64,000 nt of DNA. Origin: Io17-Chloro-G2 sp965226915. GTDB taxonomy: Bacteria; Chloroflexota; Dehalococcoidia; Lucifugimonadales; UBA3495. Numbering within the stretch: the first letter of the stretch is position 1; the number at the start of each line of letters is the position of its first letter. Both the position numbers and the translations under genes were made by a program. Positions 26,479 through 35,571 of this stretch are shown here, one piece after another. The notes under the pieces are model-generated. The model was not told the origin of the DNA and searched no databases. It saw only the letters and a list, made by a program, of their open reading frames with translations. The stretch spans positions 766,621-830,620 of the forward strand of contig CBDDEJ010000008.1 in assembly GCA_965226915.1 (NCBI GenBank), given 5' to 3'.

Positions 26479-28236
26479 CCCACATTTCCCATATGGCTAA
26501 AAAGCTTTCTCAGTAATTCGTCGATGGTCTTTCAACCATTGGCTAATTATGGGCCTTTTTGCGTGTTCCCGGCTATAATAACTCCATGATATGTCACTTT
26601 GCAGTAAGATGCCGTAGGCATCATGGAGGCACCTGATGGGTGACGGCGAAAAAGCCCCTCTCCGGCTCCAATTCAACCCCAAAGTCCGCCTGGAATTTCA
26701 CGGCTCAACCATCACCTCCAACGCTGGCCTTCTTGCCTTTCGAGAGTTTGATGATGCCTTGGGCCTTACCGAAATCGCTGAGGACTACCTCCAGGAAAGC
26801 CGTACCGGACGCAATATCCTTCACCACCTGGTTCCGCTGCTAAGACAGTCGATCTACAGCCGCTTGGCCGGCTACGACGACACCAATGACGCAGTGCGCC
26901 TTTCCCAAGACCCAGCCATGCGAGTGATCGTGGGATGGCAAGGCTCGGAGCGGAAAGGAGCCAGCACCAGTGAGATGGGCCGGTTCGAGACGGAGTTCCT
27001 GACCCAAGAGGACAACCTGAAGGGGCTGGCACGAATAAATACCCAGTGGGTGGAACGAGCTATGGCCCATACCCTACACCGGCGAGTAATCCTGGATATG
27101 GACAGTTCCGAGAGTCCAGTGCACGGCCAGCAGGAGGGAGCAGCCTATAACGGCCACTTTGAATGCGTCTGCTATCACCCTCTCTTTCTGTTCAACCAGT
27201 TCGGGGATTGTGAAGCAGCTAAGCTACGGTCAGGCAACGTCCCCAGTGCCGATGATTGGCAAGAAGTCCTTGATCCGGTGGTGGAGCGTTATTTGACAGC
27301 AGCGGTCAGGCTGCTGTTTCGTGCTGACGCCGCCTTCGCCAAGCCGGAGATATACGATTATCTGGAAGCAAGAAACATCGGCTACGCCATCAGGCTGCGG
27401 TCCAACCAGGTGCTGCAGCGGGAGATAGCGCCCCGGCTGATACGGCCTACGGAGTGGCTTTCCCCGAAGCCCATCGTCTCCTATCATGACTTCGTCTACC
27501 AGGCCCAGAGCTGGAACGTTGCTCGGAGAGTGGTCTCTAAGGTGGAGTGGCGCCAGGGAGAACTGTTTCCCAGAGTGGGCTTCATAGTCACCAATCTGAG
27601 CTATCCAAACATCGGGATAGTCCGCTTTTACAATGGCCGAGGCACCGCGGAGCAATGGATAAAAGAAGGCAAGTACGCCCTGAACTGGACCAGGTTGTCC
27701 TGCCACAAGTTCGTGGCCAATCAGGTCAGGCTGGAGTTGTTCGTACTGGCCTACAACTTGGGCAACTTCATGAGAAGGCTAGCCTTACCGGAGGCAATGA
27801 AGCACTGGTCGTTGACCAGTCTTCAGACCAGGATGATCAAGACTGGAGGACGGTTGGTGCGCCATGCCGGAAGGCTGGTGTTTCAGCTTGCTGAGGTGCT
27901 GGTGAGCCGGGAAATGCTAGGCGGGATACTGGAACGAATTGGTCGGCTTAGGCTGGCTCCTGGCTAGTCCACTTTAGGAGCGTCGGGATTGGTTACGGTT
28001 ACGGGGTCGCACAGGGCAAAAGAGCTTCCCAAGGGCGAGACTTGGGCGTAGACCAGCGGTTTGGGGCTTTTACGCTTGGCAGTACAGTGGTTGCCCAATG
28101 AAAGCGGGGACTTTGAGTGAATCAGGCCGCATCAGACCGCATTAGACGCCCTTGGAATGCGGGATTATATTTGGCGGTATCCCCGCGGGAGCTATATCCA
28201 GGAAAGGTGGTTTGATCTGGGGAATCCCGGCCAAGT
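26479..28236 (+). mobile_element. IS1380-family element, copy 1 (intact transposase)
   Basis: About 1.75 kb, delimited by where it stops matching the second copy at 37516-39635. The left end begins CCCACATTTCCCATATGG and the right end finishes ATCCCGGCCAAGT. It contains the full transposase gene and about 270 bp of non-coding tail. I could not find good terminal inverted repeats or a target duplication, so the exact ends are uncertain by some tens of bases. It separates two sets of broken genes. Confidence 0.8.
26636..27967 (+). CDS. IS1380-family transposase
   Basis: 443 residues. The DDE triad fits D in VILDMDSSESPVHG, D in LLFRADAAFAKPE and E in GTAEQWIKEGKYALNWTRLSC. The opening LRLQFNPKVRLEFHGSTITSNAGLLAFREFDDALGL is typical of IS1380. 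Complete and uninterrupted, so this copy may be active. ATG 26636 follows GGAGG by 8 bases. Confidence 0.93.
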   Translation: MGDGEKAPLRLQFNPKVRLEFHGSTITSNAGLLAFREFDDALGLTEIAEDYLQESRTGRNILHHLVPLLRQSIYSRLAGYDDTNDAVRLSQDPAMRVIVGWQGSERKGASTSEMGRFETEFLTQEDNLKGLARINTQWVERAMAHTLHRRVILDMDSSESPVHGQQEGAAYNGHFECVCYHPLFLFNQFGDCEAAKLRSGNVPSADDWQEVLDPVVERYLTAAVRLLFRADAAFAKPEIYDYLEARNIGYAIRLRSNQVLQREIAPRLIRPTEWLSPKPIVSYHDFVYQAQSWNVARRVVSKVEWRQGELFPRVGFIVTNLSYPNIGIVRFYNGRGTAEQWIKEGKYALNWTRLSCHKFVANQVRLELFVLAYNLGNFMRRLALPEAMKHWSLTSLQTRMIKTGGRLVRHAGRLVFQLAEVLVSREMLGGILERIGRLRLAPG

Positions 28237-28371
28237 GATGTCAGCCCAAAACAAGGCCGACCTTTCAGGTGCGGTCTGCCCCGTCCTCATCGATTCGATC
28301 CGCTTAACCATTACCAAATAATCTTCTGCTTGCTTTCTCTGCTCGGCGGTCAGAAACTCGTTACCCGCTAG

Positions 28372-28542
28372 AAACTCGGACGGAAACCCCGATTCTCCCC
28401 AAGCCGTCGTTTTCTTAACGTCGATTATCGATGTAACAGTTGGTTATTGAAACGTATTACAGATACTATTATACCGCATAAGACTGGAATACGTCTGCTT
28501 GGCGTAGCGCGAAACCCGGCCAATGGCTTTCCGGCCAGACTT
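28372..28542 (-). mobile_element. MITE-A copy 1 (171 bp)
   Basis: A 171-bp non-coding element with CTAG on both sides (28368-28371 and 28543-28546). It matches the copies at 37986, 56415 and 61677. Imperfect ends pair AGTCTGGCCGGAAAGCC with AAACTCGGACGGAAACCCC. It is too short to code for a transposase, so it must be moved by an enzyme supplied in trans. Confidence 0.8.
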
Positions 28543-28617
28543 CTAGTATTACAACGTCAGTTAGTTTGATAGGATAACTGTGTAGCTGGAGAGGGAATAG
28601 GCAGGTGAGGTGGGGAT

Positions 28618-29901
28618 GTGGATGCGGCAGCTTTCGAGCAGGTGTACGGGTCATTTCGGGATTTTCACGCTTACTTCGCGCCGCTGTTTGGCCGCCGGGA
28701 GACGCGGGAGCACAGCGGTCATTATCTCCAGGCCCTGCTGGTACAGTCTGGGGAGCGGCGCAACGCTGAGAACCTGTCGGAGACGGTTCCGGGGTCAGCC
28801 CGAGGGATGCAGCGGTTTCTCACCGATTCTCCCTGGGACGATGAGGTGATTATAGGACGGCTGCAGGAGTACCTGGGAACCCGGCTGGAGCATCCGGAAG
28901 GGGTGTGGGCGCTGGACGGCAGCGACTTTCCCAAGCAGGGGAGGAAGTCGGTGGGAGTGGCCCGGCAGTACTGCGGGAGGCTGGGGAAGGTGGCCAACTG
29001 CCAGGCGGGGATGTTCCTGGCCTATGTCAGCCCGTTGGGACGGGCATTGGTGGACAAGGGGCTGTATCTGCCCGAGAGTTGGACCTCGGACAAAGACCGG
29101 TGTGAGGCGGCGGGTGTGCCGGAGGATAGGCAGGGCTACCGGTCCAAGACGGAGTTGGCCTTGGAGATGGTGGGGCGGGCACAGGAGCGGGGCCACCTGA
29201 AGGCTGGATGGGTCGCGGCGGACGACGCCTTTGGGATGTCGCCGTCCTTCCGGGAGGGCCTGGCGGCCTTGGGGATGTGGTACGTGCTGGACGTTCCGTC
29301 CGGCTTTACGGTGTGGCCGCCGGAGCCTGCCTGGACCAGTGCGGAGTATCAGGGATTCGGGCGTCCCCGCAAACCCAGGCTGCGAGACGGTCAGCGCCGG
29401 ACCATGGAGCAGCGCAGCGACGAGTTGCCGGAGGAGGCCTGGCGTGAGATTACGGTGGCCGAGGGAAGCCAGGGACCACGCAGCTACCTTTTCAGCGCCC
29501 AGAGGGTGCGACCGACCAGCAGGCGCAAGCCCGGCGAAATCCACTGGGCCGTCTACCGCCGGAACCTGGACGGCAGCGAACCCCGCTACTACCTGTCCAA
29601 TGCTCCGGAGGATACCCCGTTGGAGACCCTGGCATACGTGGGAGGCTCCCGTTGGCGTATAGAAACGGAGTTTGAGACGGAGAAAAGCGACGTAGGCCTG
29701 GACGAGTACGAGACCCGCACCTGGGCTGGCTGGCATCACCACGTGGCCCTGTGCCTGCTGGGCGGAGCTTTTCTGCTGAGCCTGCAACAGGCTTGGGGGG
29801 GAAAAGATGCCCCGGATCACGAGGCCGCAGGTCTACCGGGTGGTGCGGGAAATGCTGCCCCGGGAACGGTTCGGGCCAACCGAGTTGCTGCGGTGGCTTG
29901 A
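28618..29901 (+). CDS. IS701-family transposase
   Basis: DDE transposase: D in VWALDGSDFPKQGRKSVGVARQYCG, D in GWVAADDAFGMSP, E in WRIETEFETEKSDVGLDEYETR. The main frame ends soon after a G7A4 tract at about 29796. The conserved C-terminal part (MPRITRPQVYRVVREMLPR...) continues in another frame to 29989, starting at an ATG directly after the tract. The second copy in this window has the same frame break with a different tract, so slippage or re-initiation may be built in. GTG start at 28618. Confidence 0.88.
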   Translation: MDAAAFEQVYGSFRDFHAYFAPLFGRRETREHSGHYLQALLVQSGERRNAENLSETVPGSARGMQRFLTDSPWDDEVIIGRLQEYLGTRLEHPEGVWALDGSDFPKQGRKSVGVARQYCGRLGKVANCQAGMFLAYVSPLGRALVDKGLYLPESWTSDKDRCEAAGVPEDRQGYRSKTELALEMVGRAQERGHLKAGWVAADDAFGMSPSFREGLAALGMWYVLDVPSGFTVWPPEPAWTSAEYQGFGRPRKPRLRDGQRRTMEQRSDELPEEAWREITVAEGSQGPRSYLFSAQRVRPTSRRKPGEIHWAVYRRNLDGSEPRYYLSNAPEDTPLETLAYVGGSRWRIETEFETEKSDVGLDEYETRTWAGWHHHVALCLLGGAFLLSLQQAWGGKDAPDHEAAGLPGGAGNAAPGTVRANRVAAVA

Positions 29902-29989
29902 GGATACGCAGGACAGTAACGAACGGGCCAAACGCTCCCATGCCAAGCGCCGCGCCGCCATGCGGGCATCACCCCACATCCCTCCCTGA
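29807..29989 (+). CDS. C-terminal frame of IS701 transposase, copy 1
   Basis: 60 codons beginning at the ATG of AAAAGATGCCCC: PRITRPQVYRVVREMLPRERFGPTELLRWLEDTQ...NERAKRSHAKRR. This basic tail is conserved in the second copy, whereas the 0-frame tail is not, so this is the real C-terminal part. It is joined to the main frame by frameshift or slippage, or made separately. Confidence 0.6.
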   Translation: MPRITRPQVYRVVREMLPRERFGPTELLRWLEDTQDSNERAKRSHAKRRAAMRASPHIPP

Positions 29990-30099
29990 ACTGACGTTGT
30001 AATACTAGGAGTGACAAACTCATGAGGATGCGTTCCACATCCGGGTCGTCATCTAGCTCAAAATCAAAAGCCTGCGAGGCAAGGATCTGGTCCGTCCTG

Positions 30100-30361
30100 C
30101 TACCCCACAAGCTTGGAACCAACACGCCTTCAACCGGGAAGCCCAGACCCTGTTCGAAAACGGGTACCGGGGGTTCGGCGCCGAGGAACTGGAGCAGTCG
30201 CTGGTCATCGGAGGTCCCGCCGAATGCATTGAATACCTGGAAGACATGGAGCGGGCGGGTGTCACCCACGTCCTGTTCCGGTGTGCCCTGGACGAAGGGG
30301 AACAGGCCCTTCAGACCATCCGGGTCTTGGGCTCAGACGTGATACCCCATTTCAAACGGTG
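30100..30361 (+). pseudogene. C-terminal remnant of a luciferase-like (LLM) flavin monooxygenase
   Basis: In one frame the sequence reads GFGAEELEQSLVIGGPAECIEYLEDMERAGVTHVLFRCALDEGEQALQTIRVLGSDVIPHF to a TGA. This is the standard C-terminal segment of F420- or FMN-dependent LLM-class oxidoreductases (IGGPxECIxxLExxxxAGVTHVLFR). About 250 N-terminal residues are missing, cut off at a junction with unrelated minus-strand sequence. Not functional. Confidence 0.8.
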
Positions 30362-30503
30362 AGGTGGTAAGGCAGTAAGGCGCCGGGACCATTTCCCTCG
30401 CCAATGCCTGTGGTGTTAGTATGCGGGCGGACCGGGAACCGCCCGCGCCTGGACAAAGAAAGGGGCCTGCGCCGGTCAATCATATATTTCAGGGTGAAAC
30501 GAA

Positions 30504-31040
30504 ATGGCTAGAGTGGCTCTGGACCTCGAAACCAAGGAAAGCATGCAGATATTGTCGGCCGGCGGCTGGAGCAGGGCGCCGGGCCTGGTTCCGGGGGAAC
30601 CCAACCAGGGGCTGGTGGCCGAGATGTTGGGCAGCCCCGCCCGCCTGGCAGAATATGACGATTCAGGCTGGGACCGCGACGTGAACGTTCAAGACCGGCT
30701 CTCCATTGGGTTCACCTTCGCGTGGTACCGATTGGGCTTCACCATGCCCGAGGAGGTCAAGGGGCAAAAGGTGGAGGGCAACCGCGTCTATTTTGAGACC
30801 AACGTGGACAACTACGGCGAAGTCTATATCGACGGCAAGATCGACGGCAGCATCGGCGTGGTCACCGGCAACAACACGCCAAAAAGGGTGATGATCGAGG
30901 AACCGGCCGTGCCCGGCGGGAAACACGTCATTGCTTTATTGGTCGCCAACGCGCCGTTGGGTTCCCCCGTGGGCGCAATTTTCGTTCGCCACGTCACCAT
31001 GGCTTTTGAACAGGCGCCAGCGCAGGCATCCGCCGGGTAA
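30504..31040 (+). CDS. Protein with galactose-binding-like beta-sandwich domain
   Basis: 178 residues. DRLSIGFTFAWYRLGFTMPEEVKGQKVEGNRVYFETNVDNYGEVYIDGKIDGSIGVVTGNN resembles the jelly-roll sugar-binding domain found in beta-galactosidases. There is no signal peptide and no catalytic domain, so it is a stand-alone binding protein or a small enzyme of unknown role. It is downstream of the LLM remnant on the same strand and could have belonged to its operon. Start 30504 has a weak AGGGTGAAACGA ribosome site. Confidence 0.65.
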   Translation: MARVALDLETKESMQILSAGGWSRAPGLVPGEPNQGLVAEMLGSPARLAEYDDSGWDRDVNVQDRLSIGFTFAWYRLGFTMPEEVKGQKVEGNRVYFETNVDNYGEVYIDGKIDGSIGVVTGNNTPKRVMIEEPAVPGGKHVIALLVANAPLGSPVGAIFVRHVTMAFEQAPAQASAG

Positions 31041-31183
31041 TTTTCAGGCAGCCGCCAGTTAATTTCCAGGTGATTTTCAGCCGATTCGGGGTTGGCTTCT
31101 CCAGTGCGCCCGCCCCGGAGGCCGCTGGCGTGAGAGTGGAAATCGTCAATTCCGCCAGGCCGGTTCCAACCCCACAGAGTACG

Positions 31184-31209
31184 GCCGCCCTGAGTCCTTT
31201 GGGCGGCCC
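31184..31209. terminator. Hairpin between convergent genes
   Basis: GGCCGCCC and GGGCGGCC pair across a 10-base loop, between the convergent beta-sandwich and permease genes. There is no T run, so termination would be weak or factor-dependent. Confidence 0.35.
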
Positions 31210-31215
31210 AGGCCG

Positions 31216-32127
31216 TTAGCCTTCGGCTCCGGTCCCTCGCAACCTTGGGTCCAGAATATCCCGCAGCGCGTCACCCAGCACATTCCAGGCGAACACCACT
31301 ATAAATATTGCCAACCCGGGTAATACTGTCGTCCAAGGCGCGATCGTGGTATTCGCCGCGGCTTTGCTCAATATACCGCCCCAGGATGGAACGTCGGGAG
31401 GGGTGCCTACTCCCAGAAAACTCAGGGCGGCTTCGGCGATGATAGCTGCTCCCAGGTAGTAGGTCACAATCACGATATAAAGAGCTAGCAGGTTGGGTAT
31501 CATGTGCCGGATCATGATCCGCCAAGCACCGGCCCCCACCGCCTTGGCAGCCAGGATATAGTCCATCTCCTTTACCGCCAAACCTTGAGCACGAAGGACG
31601 CGGGTTGTGAGAGGCACATAGGCAATGCTCAAGGCGATTACCACGTTGTTGAGGGAAGCCCCAAGGGCAGCCATGATGGCGATGGCCAGAATAAGGGTGG
31701 GAAAGGCGATCATGGTGTCCACGATCCGCTGTATGACGAGGTCCATTATTCCTCCAAAATGGACACTGACAACCGCTACGAACATGCCTATGGTGCACCC
31801 AATGAATGCGGACAGGAGGCCCGCATACAGCGAAATCCGTGCGCCGTAAACCAGCCTGCTGAACAAGTCTCGCCCCAGGTGGTCCCCACCTAGCCAGTTC
31901 TCGGCGCTGGGTTTGGCAAATTTACTCTCGGGGCTAGGTTTGTAGGGGTCATGGGTCGCGATCGCTGGGGCGAAGATGGCGAAAAATATGAGAACAACAG
32001 CTACCACCGACCCAAAAGCACCCAAATACTTTTGCGTGAAAAAGAAAACCAACTGCCTCTTGACCGCCGGCCAGCGGCCCAGAGGTTGAATCGTATAGGC
32101 CTCGGCGCTCGCTGGTTGTATGCTCAT
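31216..32127 (-). CDS. Peptide/nickel-type ABC transporter permease (DppC-like)
   Basis: 303 residues, six helices. N-terminal FFTQKYLGAFGSVVAVVLIFFAIFAPAIATHDPY, then GGDHLGRDLFSRLVYGARISLYAG, and the EAA loop VKEMDYILAAKAVGAGAWRIMIRHMIPN that contacts the ATPase. DPRLRG ends it, as in DppC/OppC. ATG 32127 is preferred because GGTGAG precedes it; a GTG lies nine bases upstream. No DppD/DppF ATPase genes follow: the next gene is convergent, so the ATPases must be elsewhere. Confidence 0.92.
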   Translation of the reverse strand: MSIQPASAEAYTIQPLGRWPAVKRQLVFFFTQKYLGAFGSVVAVVLIFFAIFAPAIATHDPYKPSPESKFAKPSAENWLGGDHLGRDLFSRLVYGARISLYAGLLSAFIGCTIGMFVAVVSVHFGGIMDLVIQRIVDTMIAFPTLILAIAIMAALGASLNNVVIALSIAYVPLTTRVLRAQGLAVKEMDYILAAKAVGAGAWRIMIRHMIPNLLALYIVIVTYYLGAAIIAEAALSFLGVGTPPDVPSWGGILSKAAANTTIAPWTTVLPGLAIFIVVFAWNVLGDALRDILDPRLRGTGAEG

Positions 32128-32154
32128 TTTTCTCACCCCGATATCTAGAGCAGG

Positions 32155-33120
32155 CTAAGCGTAACGAATCCTCGGATTTAGCCAGGCGTACAACAGGTCC
32201 GTGATCAGATTCGCCACCAACACGAAGACGGTGATCAACATGATTATGCCTTGGATCATGGGGAAGTCCCGGTTCAGGATAGCGGTGATCAGCAACCTGC
32301 CCATCCCAGGCACCAAGAAGATCACTTCGATTATTACCGTGCCTGCGATGATCGATCCCAACTCGTGGCCCGAAACGGTAAGTACCGGCAACAGTGCGTT
32401 CCTCAGAGCGTGCCGGAAAATCACCACCCTCTCTCCTAGACCTTTGGCTCGGGCCGTCCGTATGTAATCTTCACGGAGCACCTCCAACATGGCTGAGCGG
32501 GTCACCCGGGCCAGAAATGCTGTGTTCGAGGTGCCCAAAGCAATTGCTGGGAAGATAAGCTGCTGCAGGTTGACCGAGGGGTCTTCCCAGATGTTGACGT
32601 AACCTATCGGCGGGAAGTAGCCGAACCACATCACCAAAAAGAAGATCATCATGATGGCGACCCAGAAGTTGGGCGTTGCTATCCCCACGATGGTAAGGGC
32701 TCTAGAGATATAGTCACCCATCGTGTCCTGCCTCAAAGCAGAGTAAACACCCAAGGGTATGGCCACTATAGAGGCCAGGAACACCGCCATCACGCCTAGC
32801 TCTACGGTAACCGGCAGCCTTTGCCACATGTCGCCGACAACTGGAGTGTCGTAGAAGTAAGATTCGCCGAAGTCCAACTGCACAATGCCCCATGCCCAGT
32901 CTGCGTATTGGACAACAATGGGCCGGTCCGTTCCTAGCTGAGCCCGTATCTCGGCCAGCAGTTCCTCATCGTAGGATTCTTCTCCTTCGTCGCCTCCCGC
33001 AACAATGAACATGATCGCCGGATCGCCGGGCACGACACGCAGGATAACAAAAACCACCACCGAGATCATCAGCAGCGAGGGTATGAACAGGCCCACTCTT
33101 TTGAAGATATAGTAGCGCAT
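32155..33120 (-). CDS. Peptide/nickel-type ABC transporter permease (DppB-like)
   Basis: 321 residues. MRYYIFKRVGLFIPSLLMISVVVFVILRVVPGDPAIM is the standard DppB/OppB start, and the EAA loop is LREDYIRTARAKGLGERVVIFRHALRNALLPV. C-terminal DLLYAWLNPRIRYA is typical. It pairs with the DppC-like permease 27 bases downstream. A segment rich in acidic residues (AGGDEGEESYDEELLAEIRAQLG) sits in the first outside loop, as usual. ATG 33120 is chosen over an upstream in-frame ATG that has no family sequence. Confidence 0.93.
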   Translation of the reverse strand: MRYYIFKRVGLFIPSLLMISVVVFVILRVVPGDPAIMFIVAGGDEGEESYDEELLAEIRAQLGTDRPIVVQYADWAWGIVQLDFGESYFYDTPVVGDMWQRLPVTVELGVMAVFLASIVAIPLGVYSALRQDTMGDYISRALTIVGIATPNFWVAIMMIFFLVMWFGYFPPIGYVNIWEDPSVNLQQLIFPAIALGTSNTAFLARVTRSAMLEVLREDYIRTARAKGLGERVVIFRHALRNALLPVLTVSGHELGSIIAGTVIIEVIFLVPGMGRLLITAILNRDFPMIQGIIMLITVFVLVANLITDLLYAWLNPRIRYA

Positions 33121-33443
33121 CTTTCCAGGCGTCTCTAAGGCAGATTGGGAAAGGCCAATCACCTACATTAACACCAAGGTGAGATCTTCGTGGATATCTA
33201 CGTACCCTCCGCAGATTTCACATTGGTATTGCCGTAGGTACTGACGGGGCAACTTTCTCTCCTGTTTGTCACGCTCCGCCCCGATGTATGGGCACCAAGC
33301 GTCCAACTCTGTAGCCGAGATGATTTGCTCCGCCCACCACGAAAAAGGTGGGTGAACTGCCACTCGGCTATGCTGGTGAACAAAGCTCCCGGGCCAAATT
33401 TGCCGGACGCCTCGCGTAGTACTCAGGAGTATTCAGGAAGGCC

Positions 33444-33475
33444 GGATTCAGGGCCCCGGCCGGGGCCCTGAATCC
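33444..33475. promoter_or_regulatory. 32-bp perfect palindrome between binding protein and permease genes
   Basis: Arms GGATTCAGGGCCCCGG and its exact complement, with no loop. It lies about 30 bases after the binding-protein stop and upstream of the permeases. In ABC operons such hairpins often protect the binding-protein mRNA and lower permease expression. No T run is present on the transcribed strand. Confidence 0.55.
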
Positions 33476-33505
33476 TTAATCAACTGCCTAAGTGGAGCCC
33501 TTAAC

Positions 33506-35347
33506 TTAGCACTTGGGATCGCACCACATGTGCTCCAACTTGTGGTTGGCGTAGCCACTGGGATGCATGTTTATATTCTGGATTCGGTTGCTTATCGGCC
33601 AATGTCTCATGCTCCAGTACACTCCGACGTAATTGTTATCCTGGTTCAGCATGATATCGTGAGCCTTCAGCACCAAATCTTTTCGCTTGTCCCGGTCTGC
33701 CACCCCTGCCTGTAACGCAACCAACTCCTCGAGCCCTTCCGGAATCCAGCCTCTGTTGTCTCCGCCAGCGGCCCGCATGGGCGCGGTGCCTGTTGTGTAC
33801 CGAAGCAGCGCCGCGGACGGGTCATCAAAATTATAGGTAGATCCCTGCAGGTTGAATTGGAATTCCCCGTTATCGTATGCGACGTAGCCGGCGGCGCTTT
33901 CGTACACCTTCAGCGTGACATCCCAGTCCAGGAAAGTCCTCAACTGGTCCGCGATGATCGCCGCCACGTCAGGATACCCCACCGCATCTCTGGTAGCGAA
34001 CTCCACCTGAAACCCTCCACCAAAACCGGCGTCGGCCAGCAACCGGCGTGCCTCTACCAAGTCATCGGGGTGTTTCTCCCCGTTAAGCTCCCGGAATCCG
34101 GGCATCTGGGCTGCTTCTTCCGAGGTGTAGCTATACCAGGTGTCAGGCGGCAAGGGAGTACCCAGCAGATCCTGCCCACCACTGATGATCTCTATGATGG
34201 GCTGGCGGTGTATCGCCAAATTAAGGGCCTGTCTCACTCGCTGGTCGTCGAAGGGTTTCTTGGTCGTGTTTATTTGAAAACCTCTAAAACCGCTGGGTCC
34301 GGCCCAGCGCACCTCGAGTTCCCCCGCCATGTCTTCGCCCAGCTTCACGGCTTGCAGCGGATTCAAGGGGGTAGTCGGCTGATTTTGCATCAAAACCTGT
34401 CCTGACTTGAAAGCCGCTATCGTCGTTCCGGGATCGGTAATAATGAAGTGAGACATCGAGTCGATGCGGGGGTAGCCCTCCTTCCAGTAATCGGGATTCC
34501 TCACGAACTCGTTTTTGACATCGACGGTATAGCCCACGTGCAAGAAGGGACCTGAGCCGTTGAGGTCCTCTGATTGGTAAATGTTTTGAATCTTCCCTTC
34601 ACCGAGTATCGTGTGCTTGGGCCCAATCCCGACGGCGCTAAGCGAAAGCATATCAAGAAAAGCAGGGAGCGGGTAGTTGAGCTTTATCTCCACAGTCTTG
34701 TCATCGATGGCCCGGGACTGGCCTACCTCGTAGCCGCCTCTGAAAAAGAAGAGCGAAGTCCTGCGCTGGCCTTTCATGACTTCGAAACAATCAGGGCACA
34801 ACATGGCGTCTAAACTGAAGACGACATCGTCGGCAGTGACGGGCACGCCATCGTGCCAGTTGGCCTTCTTGTTCAGGTGGAAAATATAGGTTAGCCCATC
34901 GTCCAGTATTTCCCAGCTTTCCGCCAAGTCACCCCGAATCACCGAGGGATCCGGGTCCTCCGGGTCCCATTCCACCAGAGTGTTGAACATGGGGCCCATG
35001 TTTTTCATCGTGGAAGACCCCGCCTGCCAGAGGTACCGTTTGGAGGGAGCCGCGTAGTCGGCCATGGGGATATCGCCGCCAAAGTTATCCGAAACCATCG
35101 CCGAACTGCCGGTTGGCTCAACAACGGGCGCTGGAACGGTGCTAGCCTGGGCATTGGGGGTCTCCAGAGTGATTCTGCTGACCGGAGGGATCAGTTCGGG
35201 CATGGACTGGGTGGCCTGCGATTCTTGTGGAGCCGAAGTCGCAGCAGGCGCCTCGGCAGAGGAGCCACAGGCGACGATGACCGCCAAGGTCAAGAGGAAC
35301 CACGCGGTCATGATTCCTTTGGACTGTATTATCCAACGATTCAACAT
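33506..35347 (-). CDS. ABC transporter peptide-type substrate-binding lipoprotein
   Basis: 613 residues. The signal peptide ends at VIVACGS, a lipobox. A Pro/Ser/Thr/Glu-rich linker follows, then an SBP family 5 domain: VIRGDLAESWEILDDGLTYIFHLNKKANWHDGVPVTADDVVFSLDAM, FDDQRVRQALNLAIHRQPI, and a C-terminal VYWSMRHWPISNRIQNINMHPSG. It captures a peptide or similar solute outside the cell and delivers it to the DppB/DppC-like permeases downstream. Two Cys near the C-terminus (MWCDPKC) are unusual. Confidence 0.93.
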   Translation of the reverse strand: MLNRWIIQSKGIMTAWFLLTLAVIVACGSSAEAPAATSAPQESQATQSMPELIPPVSRITLETPNAQASTVPAPVVEPTGSSAMVSDNFGGDIPMADYAAPSKRYLWQAGSSTMKNMGPMFNTLVEWDPEDPDPSVIRGDLAESWEILDDGLTYIFHLNKKANWHDGVPVTADDVVFSLDAMLCPDCFEVMKGQRRTSLFFFRGGYEVGQSRAIDDKTVEIKLNYPLPAFLDMLSLSAVGIGPKHTILGEGKIQNIYQSEDLNGSGPFLHVGYTVDVKNEFVRNPDYWKEGYPRIDSMSHFIITDPGTTIAAFKSGQVLMQNQPTTPLNPLQAVKLGEDMAGELEVRWAGPSGFRGFQINTTKKPFDDQRVRQALNLAIHRQPIIEIISGGQDLLGTPLPPDTWYSYTSEEAAQMPGFRELNGEKHPDDLVEARRLLADAGFGGGFQVEFATRDAVGYPDVAAIIADQLRTFLDWDVTLKVYESAAGYVAYDNGEFQFNLQGSTYNFDDPSAALLRYTTGTAPMRAAGGDNRGWIPEGLEELVALQAGVADRDKRKDLVLKAHDIMLNQDNNYVGVYWSMRHWPISNRIQNINMHPSGYANHKLEHMWCDPKC

Positions 35348-35571
35348 GAAAAAACCTCTGGATCAAGTTAATTTGGGTTTAACGGGTCCTACCGGCCGAT
35401 ATGATTGGGCCATATGATAGTGCGGTTAGGCCGCTGTTGCTCCATAAGATACCCAACCGGAGCGATTTGTTCAAGAAACACCGTGTTTGCTCAATTACAA
35501 ACCGGTATCGTTAGCCGTACTTTGGGATAGGCGGCAAATATAGTCTATGAATAAATGATATGTCAATAGCC

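Larger units (their letters stand above)
28547..30004 (+). mobile_element. IS701-type element, copy 1
   Basis: 1458 bp with terminal inverted repeats TATTACAACGTCAGTT (about 16 bp) and a CTAG duplication on each side. IS701 elements are known to duplicate 4-bp YTAR sites, which fits. The left CTAG is shared with MITE-A copy 1. It carries one transposase gene. Confidence 0.9.
28237..30112 (-). pseudogene. Fragment of an unknown gene split by MITE-A and IS701-type insertion
   Basis: If MITE-A, the IS701-type element and their CTAG duplications are removed, one minus-strand frame reads through the join. It gives TDQILASQAFDFELDDDPDVERILMSLSLL then AGNEFLTAEQRKQAEDYLVMVKRIESM. Its 3' end runs into the IS1380 tail and its 5' end into the luciferase-like remnant, so both ends are already lost. 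The family is not recognised. The coordinates span the insertions. Confidence 0.5.

Noticed and set aside
28795..29820. 341-codon antisense frame across the IS701 transposase
   Set aside because: Produced by third-position GC bias opposite a real transposase gene; no family resemblance.
33163..33363. 66-codon frame ending CEICGGYVDIHEDLTLVLM just before the DppB-like permease
   Set aside because: It has one CxxC pair, no ribosome site and no second ligand pair. It may be the tail of a lost gene but evidence is too weak to list.
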